Notes: generated from the sequence alone by a model not told the origin. Counted from the first letter of the stretch, positions 1-9,591 are shown. The stretch is 64,000 nucleotides of DNA from Brevibacillus laterosporus (GCF_030489605.1 NZ_JAUKFY010000018.1:1-64000); one strand, 5' to 3'. Program-made: numbers and translations.

Positions 1-44
1 TACATGAAGCAGGAGCTTTTTTTTACGTAAGATGTTACAAAAGA

Positions 45-1079
45 TTATTTGTAAATAGGCTTAGGTTGCTTTTTCTGATTTTCCCAGCGCTTTAACAGCG
101 GATAGGGATCAAATGCCCATTCATTATTTCCGGTGTCCCGATATGTTCCGTAATGAAGATGAGGCGGGAACTTCCCTGAGGTACCAGGCTTTCCATAGCC
201 AGAGCTGCCTACATAGCCAATTACTTCACCAGGGACAACGATATCCCCCTCTTTTAATCCCTTTTTAAAGGAGGACAGATGAGCAAAGTAATGATAAATG
301 TTGTCGATATCGCGGATGCCTACACGCCACCCACCATAGCGGTTCCAGCCTAATACCTCAACCACGCCATAGCCTGTGCTCATCACCGGGGTAGAGTATC
401 CTGCAAAAATATCGACTCCTTCATGAATGCGCCGTCCTCCCCAGCCGCGCGGATCTCCCCACGTACTGCGGTAACTATAAGAAAATCGTTTGGGAATAGG
501 AAAAGCATGCTCATTTAAATCAAGTGTTTGGAATTTCTCATAGATTCGTGAGAAGTGCATGATGGTTCTTACTGCTGAATCACGCTTATAATAGTTCCAT
601 AGACCAATCTTGAAATCATCGGAATTAAAACCATAAGTACCTAAAAAACGAACAAGACTAGTTAATACGTCACGATCATTATCCTGATCGGCTACACCAT
701 CTCCGGAACCATCCAATCCAATTCCGTTAAAGAAGGTAATAGATGTTAGATTATTGTCTTCTGAATCAGGATTAAAAACGCCGCACCACAATTCAGTGGG
801 AACCTTGATAGCAGTGAGTCGTTTGTTCGCAGACTCTGCTTCCTTGTTTTTAGATTTCTTTTTAATGGATCGTTCATACTGATCAATAGCTGCTACATAT
901 TTCCACGGAATTCCATATAATGCTTCGTATTCAATGAATAATTCCATACGCTCATCCCACTCTGATTTAGCAGGGGAAGTTGATGGTGCCTTAGTTGATA
1001 TTGATGCCGCTAATCCCTGAGATGGAGCCATTAGGATAATAGCGATAATCCAACATGAATAAAGGCGTAGAAAACGCAT
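45..1079 (-). CDS. lytH: LytH-type L-Ala-D-Glu peptidase (M23 family)
   Basis: A 344-residue exported cell-wall peptidase. In B. subtilis LytH trims peptide side chains of spore cortex peptidoglycan. An N-terminal hydrophobic signal segment (IIAIILMAPSQGLA) is followed by a region with IPWKYVAAIDQYER, LGLDGSGDG-like and ALWNYYKRD-like blocks typical of LytH. The C-terminal M23 domain shows GRRIHEGVDIFA (zinc ligands H and D) and HLHYG (active-site H). An upstream in-frame ATG gives a 376-residue version, but GGAGGGAG sits just before the ATG at 1079, so I chose that. Next to lipA on the B. subtilis map, as here. Function by family; confident. Confidence 0.9.
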   Translation of the reverse strand: MRFLRLYSCWIIAIILMAPSQGLAASISTKAPSTSPAKSEWDERMELFIEYEALYGIPWKYVAAIDQYERSIKKKSKNKEAESANKRLTAIKVPTELWCGVFNPDSEDNNLTSITFFNGIGLDGSGDGVADQDNDRDVLTSLVRFLGTYGFNSDDFKIGLWNYYKRDSAVRTIMHFSRIYEKFQTLDLNEHAFPIPKRFSYSYRSTWGDPRGWGGRRIHEGVDIFAGYSTPVMSTGYGVVEVLGWNRYGGWRVGIRDIDNIYHYFAHLSSFKKGLKEGDIVVPGEVIGYVGSSGYGKPGTSGKFPPHLHYGTYRDTGNNEWAFDPYPLLKRWENQKKQPKPIYK

Positions 1080-1211
1080 ACGTCTCCCTCCAGCCATTAG
1101 TCTCCTTATAGTAGAATGACCGATACGCTTATAAACTATGCTTACAAATTTTAGGTAAAAAGGTAAATGGCTCAAGAGCTTTTAAAAATAAAAGAAAAGG
1201 GGGTGTTATAT

Positions 1212-2156
1212 ATGAGCAAATCATACGTTTTTATCGGGGGAGAAGGAGCTTATCAATTGACGGCGTTATTGCCGCTTTGGCAGCAGCTTCACAGAGAGGA
1301 AGGCCTGTTTTTTTCCCAGGTGGTGGATTCATCCATTGATACAAGTGAATGGGATATAGGGGAAGCAGAGGCTTGGAATTCTCTGCTTGAAATAGGAAGG
1401 CCTGAGAATTGTCAGGTTATGGTGAGTCATTTGATTCTTCCTGAGGAGGAGATGATGAAGGACTCCCTTCTCCAACAAGCAGTAGGTCAATATATTAAAA
1501 AATGGAGGAAAAAAGAGGAGGGAGGAGCTTGTAGCACCTCATTTCTTAGCTGGCTGCAAAAGATGGGGGTGCTTTCGGCCGCAAGTCCACCTCCTGGCAA
1601 AATCCAAAGGGTGTGGAGCGGCAAGGGAATATATATAGCATTTATCAATCCTGAAAAGGAAGGTGTAGAAAAACCTCAAGACAACAGTGTGGACAATAAG
1701 CATGCTTCTTATATAAATGAGCCGATGATTCTTTTACAAGCCACTTTAGAAGATACCCCTCAGGAGTGGCTGGGATATACCATGCAAAGCTTGTATGCGG
1801 CTGGAGCCAAAGATGTTTCCTATTTTTCACTCACGATGAAGAAGAATCGGCCGGGTCTCATGCTACAGGTGATGTGCTACGAGAGCCAACAGGAGATCAT
1901 GAAAAGTATCATGTTTCAGGAGACGACTACCTTTGGCATACGTTATTTTCCCGTTGCGTGTCATCGTTTAACAGAACAAATTTTGAATGTAAAAACAAAG
2001 TGGGGGGAAGTACAAGTAAAGCTGGGATTTTATCATGGAGATTGCGTGCAGATTGCTCCTGATTTTGAGATATGCTCCAGGCTAGCAGAAGATCACGATG
2101 TTCCTTTGCGGAAAATTTATCAAAAGGCAATGATGCTGGCTAAGGCACGCTTATAG
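1212..2156 (+). CDS. LarC-like protein with divergent N-terminus
   Basis: A 314-residue protein. The C-terminal half (about residues 165-314) matches the LarC (DUF111) C-terminal domain of the nickel-pincer cofactor enzymes: a QATLEDTPQEWLGY block, MKKNRPG, TTTFGIRYFPV and an APDFEICSRLAEDHDVPL-like stretch. The N-terminal half does not show the LarC N-terminal DCxAGxSGDM motif. It is also shorter than usual LarC (about 400 residues). No larA, larB or larE is nearby. Start chosen at the ATG behind GGGGGTG; an in-frame ATG at 1167 lies near the divergent lytH start. It may be a partly decayed or repurposed LarC relative. Confidence 0.7.
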   Translation: MSKSYVFIGGEGAYQLTALLPLWQQLHREEGLFFSQVVDSSIDTSEWDIGEAEAWNSLLEIGRPENCQVMVSHLILPEEEMMKDSLLQQAVGQYIKKWRKKEEGGACSTSFLSWLQKMGVLSAASPPPGKIQRVWSGKGIYIAFINPEKEGVEKPQDNSVDNKHASYINEPMILLQATLEDTPQEWLGYTMQSLYAAGAKDVSYFSLTMKKNRPGLMLQVMCYESQQEIMKSIMFQETTTFGIRYFPVACHRLTEQILNVKTKWGEVQVKLGFYHGDCVQIAPDFEICSRLAEDHDVPLRKIYQKAMMLAKARL

Positions 2157-2168
2157 GCGTGCTTTCTT
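2144..2168 (+). terminator. weak terminator overlapping the LarC-like stop
   Basis: GCACGC / GCGTGC arms with a six-base loop that contains the stop codon, followed by a short T-rich stretch. A modest stem. Confidence 0.4.
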
Positions 2169-2262
2169 AATTGGTAGCTAACAAAGGGAAGATATGTTCG
2201 CAATCTTAGCAGGAACATAGCGGTAATATGAAGAAATTAGCCATAGACGAAGGAGGGCGAAC

Positions 2263-3387
2263 ATGATCAGATTTATTCATACTGCTGATGTCCATCTGGA
2301 CGCACCTTTGACAAACTTATCTTCCATCTATGAAATCAGACAGGAAGATTTCCGACGTACGATGCGCCGAATACGCGATGTAGCAATAGACAATCAAGTC
2401 GACTTTTGGCTGATTGCTGGCGATTTATTAGAATACCATGGGGGCACAAGGGCTACTGCTTTATTTTTACGAGAGTTATTTGACAGCGTAGCGCCCGTAC
2501 CTATTTTTATCTCGCCAGGCAATCATGATCCTTGGCAGGAAGGCTCCTTTTATCAAACAATGGAATGGCCTGCGCATGTTCATATTTTCACAGATGAATG
2601 GGGCGTTTATGAATATCCGGAAAAATCGTGTGTGTTATATGGATGGGGGTTCCCCCAAGCGCATGTTGCTGCATCTCCACTAGATTCCTTTCCAGGAACA
2701 TTGCCTGATTATCGTTATCATGTCATGGTGATTCATGGTTCTGTGATTACCGGTGAGCATACCGAGCATTCTGTCTATGCCCCGATGACGATTGGCGGAC
2801 TTGCTGATACAGGGGTAAATTATGTGGCACTTGGACATATCCATAAGCCGATGCAATTTCTGCATCCGCAGACTCAACAGGTTTTTGCAGCATATCCAGG
2901 TTCTCCTGAAGGGTTGTCAATGAAGGAAAATGGAGAGCGCTATGCCATTCTAGGAACTATTTCTGGCAATGGGGAGGTAACAGTAGAGCCTATATCTGTA
3001 CAAAGCAGAATCAGCAGAAAACTGACTATCTCACTGAAAGGCTTGGAGACAATTGATGCAATCGCAGAGCGAGTCGAGCAGGAACTCTCTCAAGTGAATA
3101 AGGAGGATCTGCTCTATGTGACGTTTGAGGGAGAACGAGCTAGCCATTTGCAGGTTCCTGTAGAGATAATCAAATCACGATGCAAGAAGCATTTCTTTAT
3201 TCAGTTTACAGATGAAACCTACCCAGACATAGATGAACAGCAGGTGAAAGAAAAGGGCGGCGTTTTAGGAAAATGGCTTGAAAAGCTAGATGATCTGGAA
3301 CAGGCTGCAATAAATGAACGAGAGAAAGCAGTAATCCAACTTGCGAAACGAGAGGCTTTACAGCAGATTGGGAGTGTATTTCGTTGA
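2263..3387 (+). CDS. yhaO: SbcD/Mre11-like nuclease YhaO
   Basis: A 374-residue calcineurin-type phosphoesterase of the Mre11/SbcD family, expected to process DNA ends together with the YhaN ATPase encoded next. Metal-binding motifs are visible in order: FIHTADVHLDA (D, H), LIAGDLLE (GD), ISPGNHD (GNHD), MVIHGSV, and ALGHIHKP (GHxH). The ATG follows GGAGGGCGAAC. The stop overlaps the TTG start of yhaN by four bases, which implies translational coupling. In B. subtilis the pair is yhaO-yhaN. The upstream partner yhaM is absent here. Confidence 0.92.
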   Translation: MIRFIHTADVHLDAPLTNLSSIYEIRQEDFRRTMRRIRDVAIDNQVDFWLIAGDLLEYHGGTRATALFLRELFDSVAPVPIFISPGNHDPWQEGSFYQTMEWPAHVHIFTDEWGVYEYPEKSCVLYGWGFPQAHVAASPLDSFPGTLPDYRYHVMVIHGSVITGEHTEHSVYAPMTIGGLADTGVNYVALGHIHKPMQFLHPQTQQVFAAYPGSPEGLSMKENGERYAILGTISGNGEVTVEPISVQSRISRKLTISLKGLETIDAIAERVEQELSQVNKEDLLYVTFEGERASHLQVPVEIIKSRCKKHFFIQFTDETYPDIDEQQVKEKGGVLGKWLEKLDDLEQAAINEREKAVIQLAKREALQQIGSVFR

Positions 3388-6215
3388 TCATTGAGGATAT
3401 ACATATGAAAGGTTTTGGTAAATGGCAGGAAAGAACCTTTACCTTTGCACCGGGCTTAAACCTGTTTTATGCCCCAAATGAGGCTGGAAAGTCTACCTTA
3501 TTACAGGCACTGTTGGCTAGCTTGTATGGGATGAAGAAGGATTTTATCAAAGTATCTCGTTATTTAGACGAATACGATCGCTATTACCCTTGGCACCATT
3601 CCTCCTATGAAACCATCGTACGGTATACGCTGGCGAATCAACAATTTCGCTTACATCGGGTTCTTGATAAAGAGCGCGAGCAAATAAAGTTGTTTTTAGA
3701 GCCGGAGCTGACAGAGGCTTTAGCCTTATATAAAGAAGACCGCCGGCGGGAATACAATTTTATCGAGAAGCATCTGGGACTCAACCGCAGTTTATTTACT
3801 GATATAACCTGGATCAAGAGAGAGGGATTACAGGCCCCGGAGCATTTATTACCAAGCCTTGCCCAAGAAGGTGTGATTGATCCTGCTGTTCAAGGTGTAT
3901 TAGCTGCGTTGGAACAAGAGTATAGTGCGATAGGGAAAAAAGACAATGCTGAGAACACACGGTGGGGCAAAGCTAACCGACAATGGCAGCAGGCTCGTCA
4001 GGCTCTCCAACAAGCAGAAGAAATCTGGCAGGTAAACAAGCATCTCCACCAATCCTTGACGGAGTGGCAAAAGGAAGAAGAACAAATCCAGAAAAAATAC
4101 GACATGCAAGCTAAACTGCTTACCGAGCATCAGCAATTTATGGAGGTTTGGCAACACTGGTGGACTTACACGTATGAAACCACTCACAGTGACCATGTAG
4201 CTCGCTGGTTAACTGAAGCTATACGTGCACTGCCTATCATTTACAGTGAGGTGCCAGAGCTCGTCGAATGCCACCAATCGACCCAGCAGCGGCTTGCTCG
4301 GCTAGAGCTGGAGATAGGACAGTATCCGGAAGCTGGCGGTGTTATTGGACAAACTCCAAAAGAAGCAGGGGTACGGGAAGAGCTAGAGAAAGCAGCAAAT
4401 CCTCTTGAAGAATGGAACAAACAAAACGAGTTACACAAGGATGCTGAGCTAGAGCAAGTAAACCATGATTACCAAATAGCACGTACGATATATAAGAGTC
4501 TAGAGGATACACGCCAACAGCGCTATCAGCAGGAGGTCTTGCTGGCTCAACTAAAGGCCGCGCTACAAAATAAGAAAAGTGTTGATGCGGCAAGTAAGGA
4601 GCTTACTCATCTTTTACAAGAAGTACCTCAACTGGCTTATTACGATGAGGTTGTGGCTATGCAAACAGAAAATTATCTGCGGCAAAATAGGGTGGATGAG
4701 GTAGATCTGTTTGTCTCAATGAGCAGTCGCAGAGCCAAGACCAGAAAGCAAAAGCTGGAACAATCAAAGCAAGAGACACGAGCAGCTTCCAAAATTCCTC
4801 TGCATGTCTGGGTAAGCGGTGAGACCGCACTGGTAACTGCCATTTGGAGTACGTGGATGATAATTGAACAGCGCTGGGATTTAGTGAGGATTGGCAGCGT
4901 AATAACCATGATTGCAGGCTTACTCTGCTTTATTTTTTATTTTCTGTATAAAAACAAGCTAAGCAGAAAAAGAAAAGAAGCCAACATTCAGACAGCACAA
5001 GTGTCACAGATTCCTGAGTCTGTTTCGCAGTGGATTTCTCGGATGAATATTGACTCGGCAGAGCAAGTGCGGACGTTACGCGAGAAATATGTCAGATTAC
5101 AGCATTGCAAGCAGGAGCTGGAGACTGTTACACAGGAGAATGAAGAGCAAGCTACCCTAATAAGTAAGCTACATGTAGAAATAAGCGAGCTGCAGCAAGA
5201 AATCGGGCAAGCGCAACAAACACTACAGCAGTTAATTGAGCAGGAACAAATTCAGAGCGAGCGGCTTACAGTTATTTTTTCTGTCCATCAGGTAGATAAT
5301 TGGGAAGAATTTACTGATAAACGGGAAGCCTTATTGGTAGAGCTCCATGTGTTATCCGCTAATCAAGGACAATTACAAGCGATCGAACGATTAGAGGAAG
5401 AATTGCAAGTGGAAAGATTACGAGCAGAGCAGTCAGCATTTATAGAACAAAAAGAAAAGGATCGACAAGCACTTCTGTTGAATTGGGCAGAAAAAACACG
5501 AAACGCAATGCTGATCTCTAAAGAGAAAAAGGAGCATGAACAGGCTGAAGGCCTGGAGGAGGCAAAGAAGCTGGAGCAGCAGCTTGCCCATGTAAGGGAG
5601 CGTATTGCGAGGGCAAGGGGAGAGCTTGGACAGCAAGATCAAAGCTCTTTGGCCAGAGCCAAAACGGCCTTTGAGGAGGCTGAGCTAGCATTAGAAGAGG
5701 TGCAATTACGACGAGATAGCTTACAGCTTGCGAGGGATACACTTCAGGAAGCCATGAGGGTATGGCATAGAGAGGTTTCCCCAGATGTTAGTCAGATTGC
5801 TTCAGAGGTGACCAGTCAGATAACAGAGGGACGATATCAAGATGTGCGAATTGATCCTACCAATCAATTTTCGATAAAAGTAATAGAACCTAATTTGCAC
5901 AGGGTTATTCCCCAGGAGAAGCTGTCTAATGGCATGCAGGATCAGTTATACTTTGCCCAACGAATCGCCTTCATTTTGCAAATTAGTAAGGCCAAAGAGC
6001 CTCTGCCCATTTTTTTAGACGATCACTTTGTCCATTACGATGATCAACGTTTGCAGAGTACATTAGCATACTTGCTTACATTAGCCCAAACCCATCAAAT
6101 TTTTTTATTTTCTTGTCAACAACGAGAAATGTTATTATTAAGTGAACAAATAAAAAATCATCCGCGTCATCAGCTTCATAACTGGTACAATAAAGAAGCA
6201 AGCAGTAACACCTAA
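3384..6215 (+). CDS. yhaN: SbcC/Rad50-like ATPase YhaN
   Basis: A 943-residue SMC-like ATPase. The Walker A is NEAGKSTLLQAL (about residues 33-44). Long Gln/Glu-rich coiled coils occupy residues about 170-460 and 540-800. The ABC signature LSNGMQDQLYFAQR and Walker B LPIFLDDHF are near the C-terminus. Two hydrophobic segments (about 470-525) lie where a Rad50 hook would be, as in B. subtilis YhaN, which suggests membrane anchoring rather than a zinc hook. Starts at TTG within the yhaO stop (TTGA), behind GGGAG. It should form the ATPase half of a DNA-end processing complex with YhaO. Confidence 0.9.
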   Translation: MIIEDIHMKGFGKWQERTFTFAPGLNLFYAPNEAGKSTLLQALLASLYGMKKDFIKVSRYLDEYDRYYPWHHSSYETIVRYTLANQQFRLHRVLDKEREQIKLFLEPELTEALALYKEDRRREYNFIEKHLGLNRSLFTDITWIKREGLQAPEHLLPSLAQEGVIDPAVQGVLAALEQEYSAIGKKDNAENTRWGKANRQWQQARQALQQAEEIWQVNKHLHQSLTEWQKEEEQIQKKYDMQAKLLTEHQQFMEVWQHWWTYTYETTHSDHVARWLTEAIRALPIIYSEVPELVECHQSTQQRLARLELEIGQYPEAGGVIGQTPKEAGVREELEKAANPLEEWNKQNELHKDAELEQVNHDYQIARTIYKSLEDTRQQRYQQEVLLAQLKAALQNKKSVDAASKELTHLLQEVPQLAYYDEVVAMQTENYLRQNRVDEVDLFVSMSSRRAKTRKQKLEQSKQETRAASKIPLHVWVSGETALVTAIWSTWMIIEQRWDLVRIGSVITMIAGLLCFIFYFLYKNKLSRKRKEANIQTAQVSQIPESVSQWISRMNIDSAEQVRTLREKYVRLQHCKQELETVTQENEEQATLISKLHVEISELQQEIGQAQQTLQQLIEQEQIQSERLTVIFSVHQVDNWEEFTDKREALLVELHVLSANQGQLQAIERLEEELQVERLRAEQSAFIEQKEKDRQALLLNWAEKTRNAMLISKEKKEHEQAEGLEEAKKLEQQLAHVRERIARARGELGQQDQSSLARAKTAFEEAELALEEVQLRRDSLQLARDTLQEAMRVWHREVSPDVSQIASEVTSQITEGRYQDVRIDPTNQFSIKVIEPNLHRVIPQEKLSNGMQDQLYFAQRIAFILQISKAKEPLPIFLDDHFVHYDDQRLQSTLAYLLTLAQTHQIFLFSCQQREMLLLSEQIKNHPRHQLHNWYNKEASSNT

Positions 6216-6283
6216 TAGGTTGCAGATAATAATCATTCTAATTATAATTGAGACACTGAAAAATGTTAGGAGTGTGACGGTAG

Positions 6284-7174
6284 ATGGCACAACGCAAACC
6301 AGATTGGCTAAAAATAAATCTCGCATCTGGACAAGATTTGGACAACTTCCGTGAAATTAAGCAGATGATGCGTGGGAAAACCCTGCATACGGTTTGCGAG
6401 GAAGCAAAATGTCCCAATATACATGAATGCTGGGTGAATCGAACCGCCACTTTTATGATTTTAGGCGATATTTGCACACGTGCTTGTCGTTTTTGTGCAG
6501 TAAAAACGGGTCTTCCAACCGAGTTGGATTTGGCAGAGCCAGAACGTGTAGCAGAAGCATCTGAACAAATGGGCTTGAAGCATGTCGTTGTAACTTCTGT
6601 AGCCCGTGACGATTTAGCAGATGGGGGAGCAAGTATCTTTGCAGCTACGATCAAGGCAATCCGCAAGCGACTTCCTCTTGCTACGATCGAGGTTCTTATC
6701 CCAGACTTTATGGGGAACTGGGATGCATTGAAATTAGTTATGGATGCGCGCCCTGATGTATTGAATCATAATATTGAAGCAGTGCGCCGCTTATCCGATC
6801 GTGTACGTGCTCGTGCTAAATATGATCGTACGTTAGAATTGTTACGTCGTGCAAAAGAGATGCAACCAACCATTCCAACCAAATCAAGTCTGATGATTGG
6901 TGTGGGTGAAGAAATTGAGGATATTTTGGAAACCATGGATGACTTGCGTGCGGTTGACGTTAACATCATGACGATAGGACAATACCTGCAACCAACGAAA
7001 AAACACATTGCAGTAACTAAGTATTACCATCCAGACGAATTCCGTATGATGAAAGAAGAAGGAATGAAGCGCGGTTTTAGTCACGTAGAATCAGGTCCGT
7101 TGGTACGAAGCTCTTATCACGCACACGAGCAAGCGAATGCAGCAAAGAACACGATTGCGGCTGCTAACGCGTAA
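6284..7174 (+). CDS. lipA: lipoyl synthase LipA
   Basis: A 296-residue radical-SAM enzyme that inserts two sulfurs into protein-bound octanoyl groups to make lipoyl cofactor. Both Fe-S cluster motifs are present: the auxiliary cluster [12 protein letters not shown] (CX4CX5C) and the radical-SAM CTRACRFC (CX3CX2C). The C-terminal RSSYHAHE provides the conserved serine ligand. AGGAGTG precedes the ATG. Monocistronic: a bidirectional terminator follows. Full length and intact. Confidence 0.97.
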   Translation: MAQRKPDWLKINLASGQDLDNFREIKQMMRGKTLHTVCEEAKCPNIHECWVNRTATFMILGDICTRACRFCAVKTGLPTELDLAEPERVAEASEQMGLKHVVVTSVARDDLADGGASIFAATIKAIRKRLPLATIEVLIPDFMGNWDALKLVMDARPDVLNHNIEAVRRLSDRVRARAKYDRTLELLRRAKEMQPTIPTKSSLMIGVGEEIEDILETMDDLRAVDVNIMTIGQYLQPTKKHIAVTKYYHPDEFRMMKEEGMKRGFSHVESGPLVRSSYHAHEQANAAKNTIAAANA

Positions 7175-7231
7175 TTCGTAATAAATTAGATAAGCAATAA
7201 TACGTTTCCTACAAACCTATCATTTTAATGG

Positions 7232-7274
7232 AAAAGCACCCTCATGCCATAAGCTTTATGGCAAAGGGTGCTTT
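7232..7274. terminator. bidirectional terminator lipA / YhcN-type gene
   Basis: Convergent genes share this hairpin: AAAGCACCC / GGGTGCTTT arms with an inner CCATAA/TTATGG stem. A/T tracts flank both sides. Confidence 0.85.
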
Positions 7275-7282
7275 GTTGTCTT

Positions 7283-8281
7283 TTAACGCGTCATGCTTGG
7301 TGTCTTGTTCAACATGCTTTTGGTTTTTTCGTAATCGGTCATGCCCCCAAAGCTTTTCACAAGACGATCGACTGTTTGAGCATGAGCTGTCCCCGTCGTG
7401 CTTTGCGTACTTGCTGTTTTTGCCGAGGAGTTCGCTACATGAGACAATTCCTTAGTCATATTTGGATCATCGGTTAAATACACCTTGTAATACCGTGGCG
7501 CAATGGACAAAGCGCTATTCCGAGCCTTTACGGTAGCAGAGCGATCATCTTTATCAGATGTTTTGACACCGACAAAAATTTCTTCATCCGTTACTAGAAC
7601 GGTAGCATTATCAATCCCTGGAACACTACAAACAACTTGACCTACTGCTTGTGCCAATGCATCACGGTCAATATAGACGCGCGATGTTTTTTCGTACCCG
7701 CGCAATTGATTGCGATGTACAACAGCATATCCTGTTGTATTTGCATTTTGGCCATAGGAGGTGTTATAGGTGCTATATATACTTGGTGCACCTGTCCCAC
7801 TCATTGCATTGTAATACGGATATGAATGCGTACCGTTAGGGCTGCCATATGCATTGTAGGTTCCTACCCCATTCATCCGATAGCTTTGTCCATAGCTTTC
7901 ATTGGAGTATAGGCTGGCTCCTTTAGTCAAAGTACGACCGGAATAGGGGTACCCACTCCTGTTATAGGTGTTGGCACGATACATAGAATTCGGAGCAGTT
8001 GTACCATATGGGGTTGTTCGATATGCAAAGGTTCCGCCATCTCTTAGGTAATCATTGTAATTAGGCTCGCTGCCATAGAAAAAAGATGGACGTCCAACAT
8101 TGTTACGATAACCAAACCCTTCGTAATCATAGTTATTAATGCTTGTACCATCATTACGGTTTGTATATGCAGAGTTGGTATAGGATTTTGTTTGAGCTGT
8201 TCCGCCACCAGGGGTGGTTCCACAAGCAGATGTAAGTAATGCTAAGCTGGCTACAGTAGCAAAAATCCATTTCTTTTGCAT
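7283..8281 (-). CDS. YhcN/YlaJ-family sporulation lipoprotein (YutC-type)
   Basis: A 332-residue lipoprotein with lipobox LTSAC at residues 16-20. Residues about 25-180 are a low-complexity Tyr/Asn/Gly/Ser-rich region (many NxYxY and SYG repeats). The C-terminal part (about 195-300) is the YhcN/YlaJ domain: RDALAQAVGQVVCSVPGIDNATVLVTDEE-like and SDKDDRSATVKARNSAL-like blocks. Such lipoproteins sit in the forespore or spore membrane. In B. subtilis the corresponding position holds yutC, but the long repetitive insert makes this much larger than that family's usual size. Confidence 0.85.
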   Translation of the reverse strand: MQKKWIFATVASLALLTSACGTTPGGGTAQTKSYTNSAYTNRNDGTSINNYDYEGFGYRNNVGRPSFFYGSEPNYNDYLRDGGTFAYRTTPYGTTAPNSMYRANTYNRSGYPYSGRTLTKGASLYSNESYGQSYRMNGVGTYNAYGSPNGTHSYPYYNAMSGTGAPSIYSTYNTSYGQNANTTGYAVVHRNQLRGYEKTSRVYIDRDALAQAVGQVVCSVPGIDNATVLVTDEEIFVGVKTSDKDDRSATVKARNSALSIAPRYYKVYLTDDPNMTKELSHVANSSAKTASTQSTTGTAHAQTVDRLVKSFGGMTDYEKTKSMLNKTPSMTR

Positions 8282-8398
8282 AGATGGACACCTCCTGAGA
8301 ATAGATTGCCCTCTTTAAGGATATGTTTTTCCGTAAAAAATGTGGTAAGATTGGAGAAGATGGTCATGTTTGAGGTTTAAGAAGAGGAGGAAGCACTC

Positions 8399-9019
8399 TT
8401 GATTCGCTTGCAAGCAGGTGTTTATGAATTAGTGGAAGAAAATCGTGATGGCTGGAATCTGGAGGTCTGCAAAGAACGCTACAGCGATGTATTGGATAAA
8501 TACGATTACATCGTAGGTGACTGGGGCTATGGCCAGCTTCGTTTACGCGGATTCTTTGAAAATACAAATCGCAAAGTGCCTTTTGAGCAAAAAATTGCTG
8601 CCTTAGATGAGTATCTTCAGGAATATTGCAATTTTGGCTGTGCTTATTTTGTTCTAAAGCGCACCAAACGTTTGAATGAATGTGAGCTGGAAGACGAAAC
8701 AGACCAAACCCTGATTGATTTGGAAAGCCTAGATAAAGAATCATCTTCTCAAGCGACCCAAACTCCTACCCGACCTCGAAATTATGAACGTCCCTTTAAA
8801 CGTCGATCGGACAAGAATGATAAGCCGTCTCGTTTTCCTCGACAAGATCGGGATCGTCCGAATAAAGAGGGAAAAGATGGGAAGGATCGAGGGAATCCGA
8901 AAGCCAATCGTACTGAACAAATAAGCAAAGAGAAGCGTACTAACAATCAATCGCCAAAAGGACCACGGGTCAAACCAGCGGCTACATCTACTAAAAAAAT
9001 AATTCAAACAAAAAAATAA
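8399..9019 (+). CDS. yutD: YutD-family protein (DUF1027) with long basic tail
   Basis: A 206-residue cytoplasmic protein. Residues 1-105 match the YutD family (ENRDGWNLEVCKERYSDVLDKYDYIVGDWGYGQLRLRGF-like region and a FGCAYFVLKR stretch). Residues about 115-206 are Lys/Arg/Asn/Pro-rich and probably disordered, absent from typical YutD (about 100 residues) and suggestive of nucleic-acid binding. It starts at TTG behind GAGGAGG. Function of the family is unknown. Diverges from the YhcN-type lipoprotein. Confidence 0.85.
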   Translation: MIRLQAGVYELVEENRDGWNLEVCKERYSDVLDKYDYIVGDWGYGQLRLRGFFENTNRKVPFEQKIAALDEYLQEYCNFGCAYFVLKRTKRLNECELEDETDQTLIDLESLDKESSSQATQTPTRPRNYERPFKRRSDKNDKPSRFPRQDRDRPNKEGKDGKDRGNPKANRTEQISKEKRTNNQSPKGPRVKPAATSTKKIIQTKK

Positions 9020-9024
9020 CGATA

Positions 9025-9071
9025 CAAAAAACACCTGATGAGACGAAAGGATTCTCAACAGGTGTTTTTTT
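9025..9071. terminator. bidirectional terminator after yutD
   Basis: AAAAAACACCTG / CAGGTGTTTTTTT arms with an inner TGAGA/TCTCA stem, between convergent yutD and the Pro/Tyr-rich gene. Confidence 0.85.
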
Positions 9072-9077
9072 GATTAG

Positions 9078-9443
9078 TTATACGGTCTCATATCCATATC
9101 CTTCTTCTCCATATACTGGTCCATCGACACTGCGGTAGAAAAATGGTGGAAAAAATGGTGGGTAGAAGGGCGGATAAAAGGGTGGATATGGGCTGAAAAA
9201 AGGCGGATAGGGGTAGCGATGATGCCTACGCCAATCTCTACCTCTTTGTACAGGAACGAATTGATAAGGAGAATACTCAGGGGCAACATAAGGTGTGTTA
9301 GCTGGTGAATAATAGTGAGGATAACTATCTGCATAGTTATAAGAATTTCCTACATTGTAATCTGTATGCTGAATCTGATCTCTAACCTCAGGTTGTTTGA
9401 AAGAATGCTCTTGAATTGATTGGCTTTCGAATTGACTTTCCAT
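9078..9443 (-). CDS. small Pro/Tyr/Phe-rich protein, possible spore coat component
   Basis: A 121-residue protein with no signal peptide. The N-terminal half is Gln/Ser/Tyr-rich. The C-terminal half has a short basic stretch (RDWRRHHR), then six or so PPF/PPFY repeats (residues about 78-107). The composition resembles small spore coat proteins, but no family is recognised. Start is uncertain: the ATG at 9443 has GAGGAG 13 bases away, while an in-frame ATG at 9464 overlaps that GAGGAG. Either way the repeat region is unchanged. Confidence 0.6.
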   Translation of the reverse strand: MESQFESQSIQEHSFKQPEVRDQIQHTDYNVGNSYNYADSYPHYYSPANTPYVAPEYSPYQFVPVQRGRDWRRHHRYPYPPFFSPYPPFYPPFYPPFFPPFFYRSVDGPVYGEEGYGYETV

Positions 9444-9554
9444 AATCGACGATACACTCCTCACATTTTTCTATTTTGTATTTATGGGAGCAGTATACGA
9501 GGAAAATAGGCATTTGGCGTATGTCCTTGTGTAAAATGGGCACCAAAGGCAAAG

Positions 9555-9580
9555 AAAAAAGCCCCCTGGCAATGCAGAGG
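9555..9580 (-). terminator. terminator of glpX-DUF3055 operon
   Basis: On the minus strand, CCTCTG / CAGGGG stem followed by GCTTTTTTC, directly after the DUF3055 stop. Confidence 0.7.
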
Positions 9581-9591
9581 ACTAAGAATTG

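Noticed and set aside
6238-6666. Open frame of 142 codons antisense to lipA
   Set aside because: It is a shadow of the conserved lipA sequence, has no ribosome site and no protein family look.
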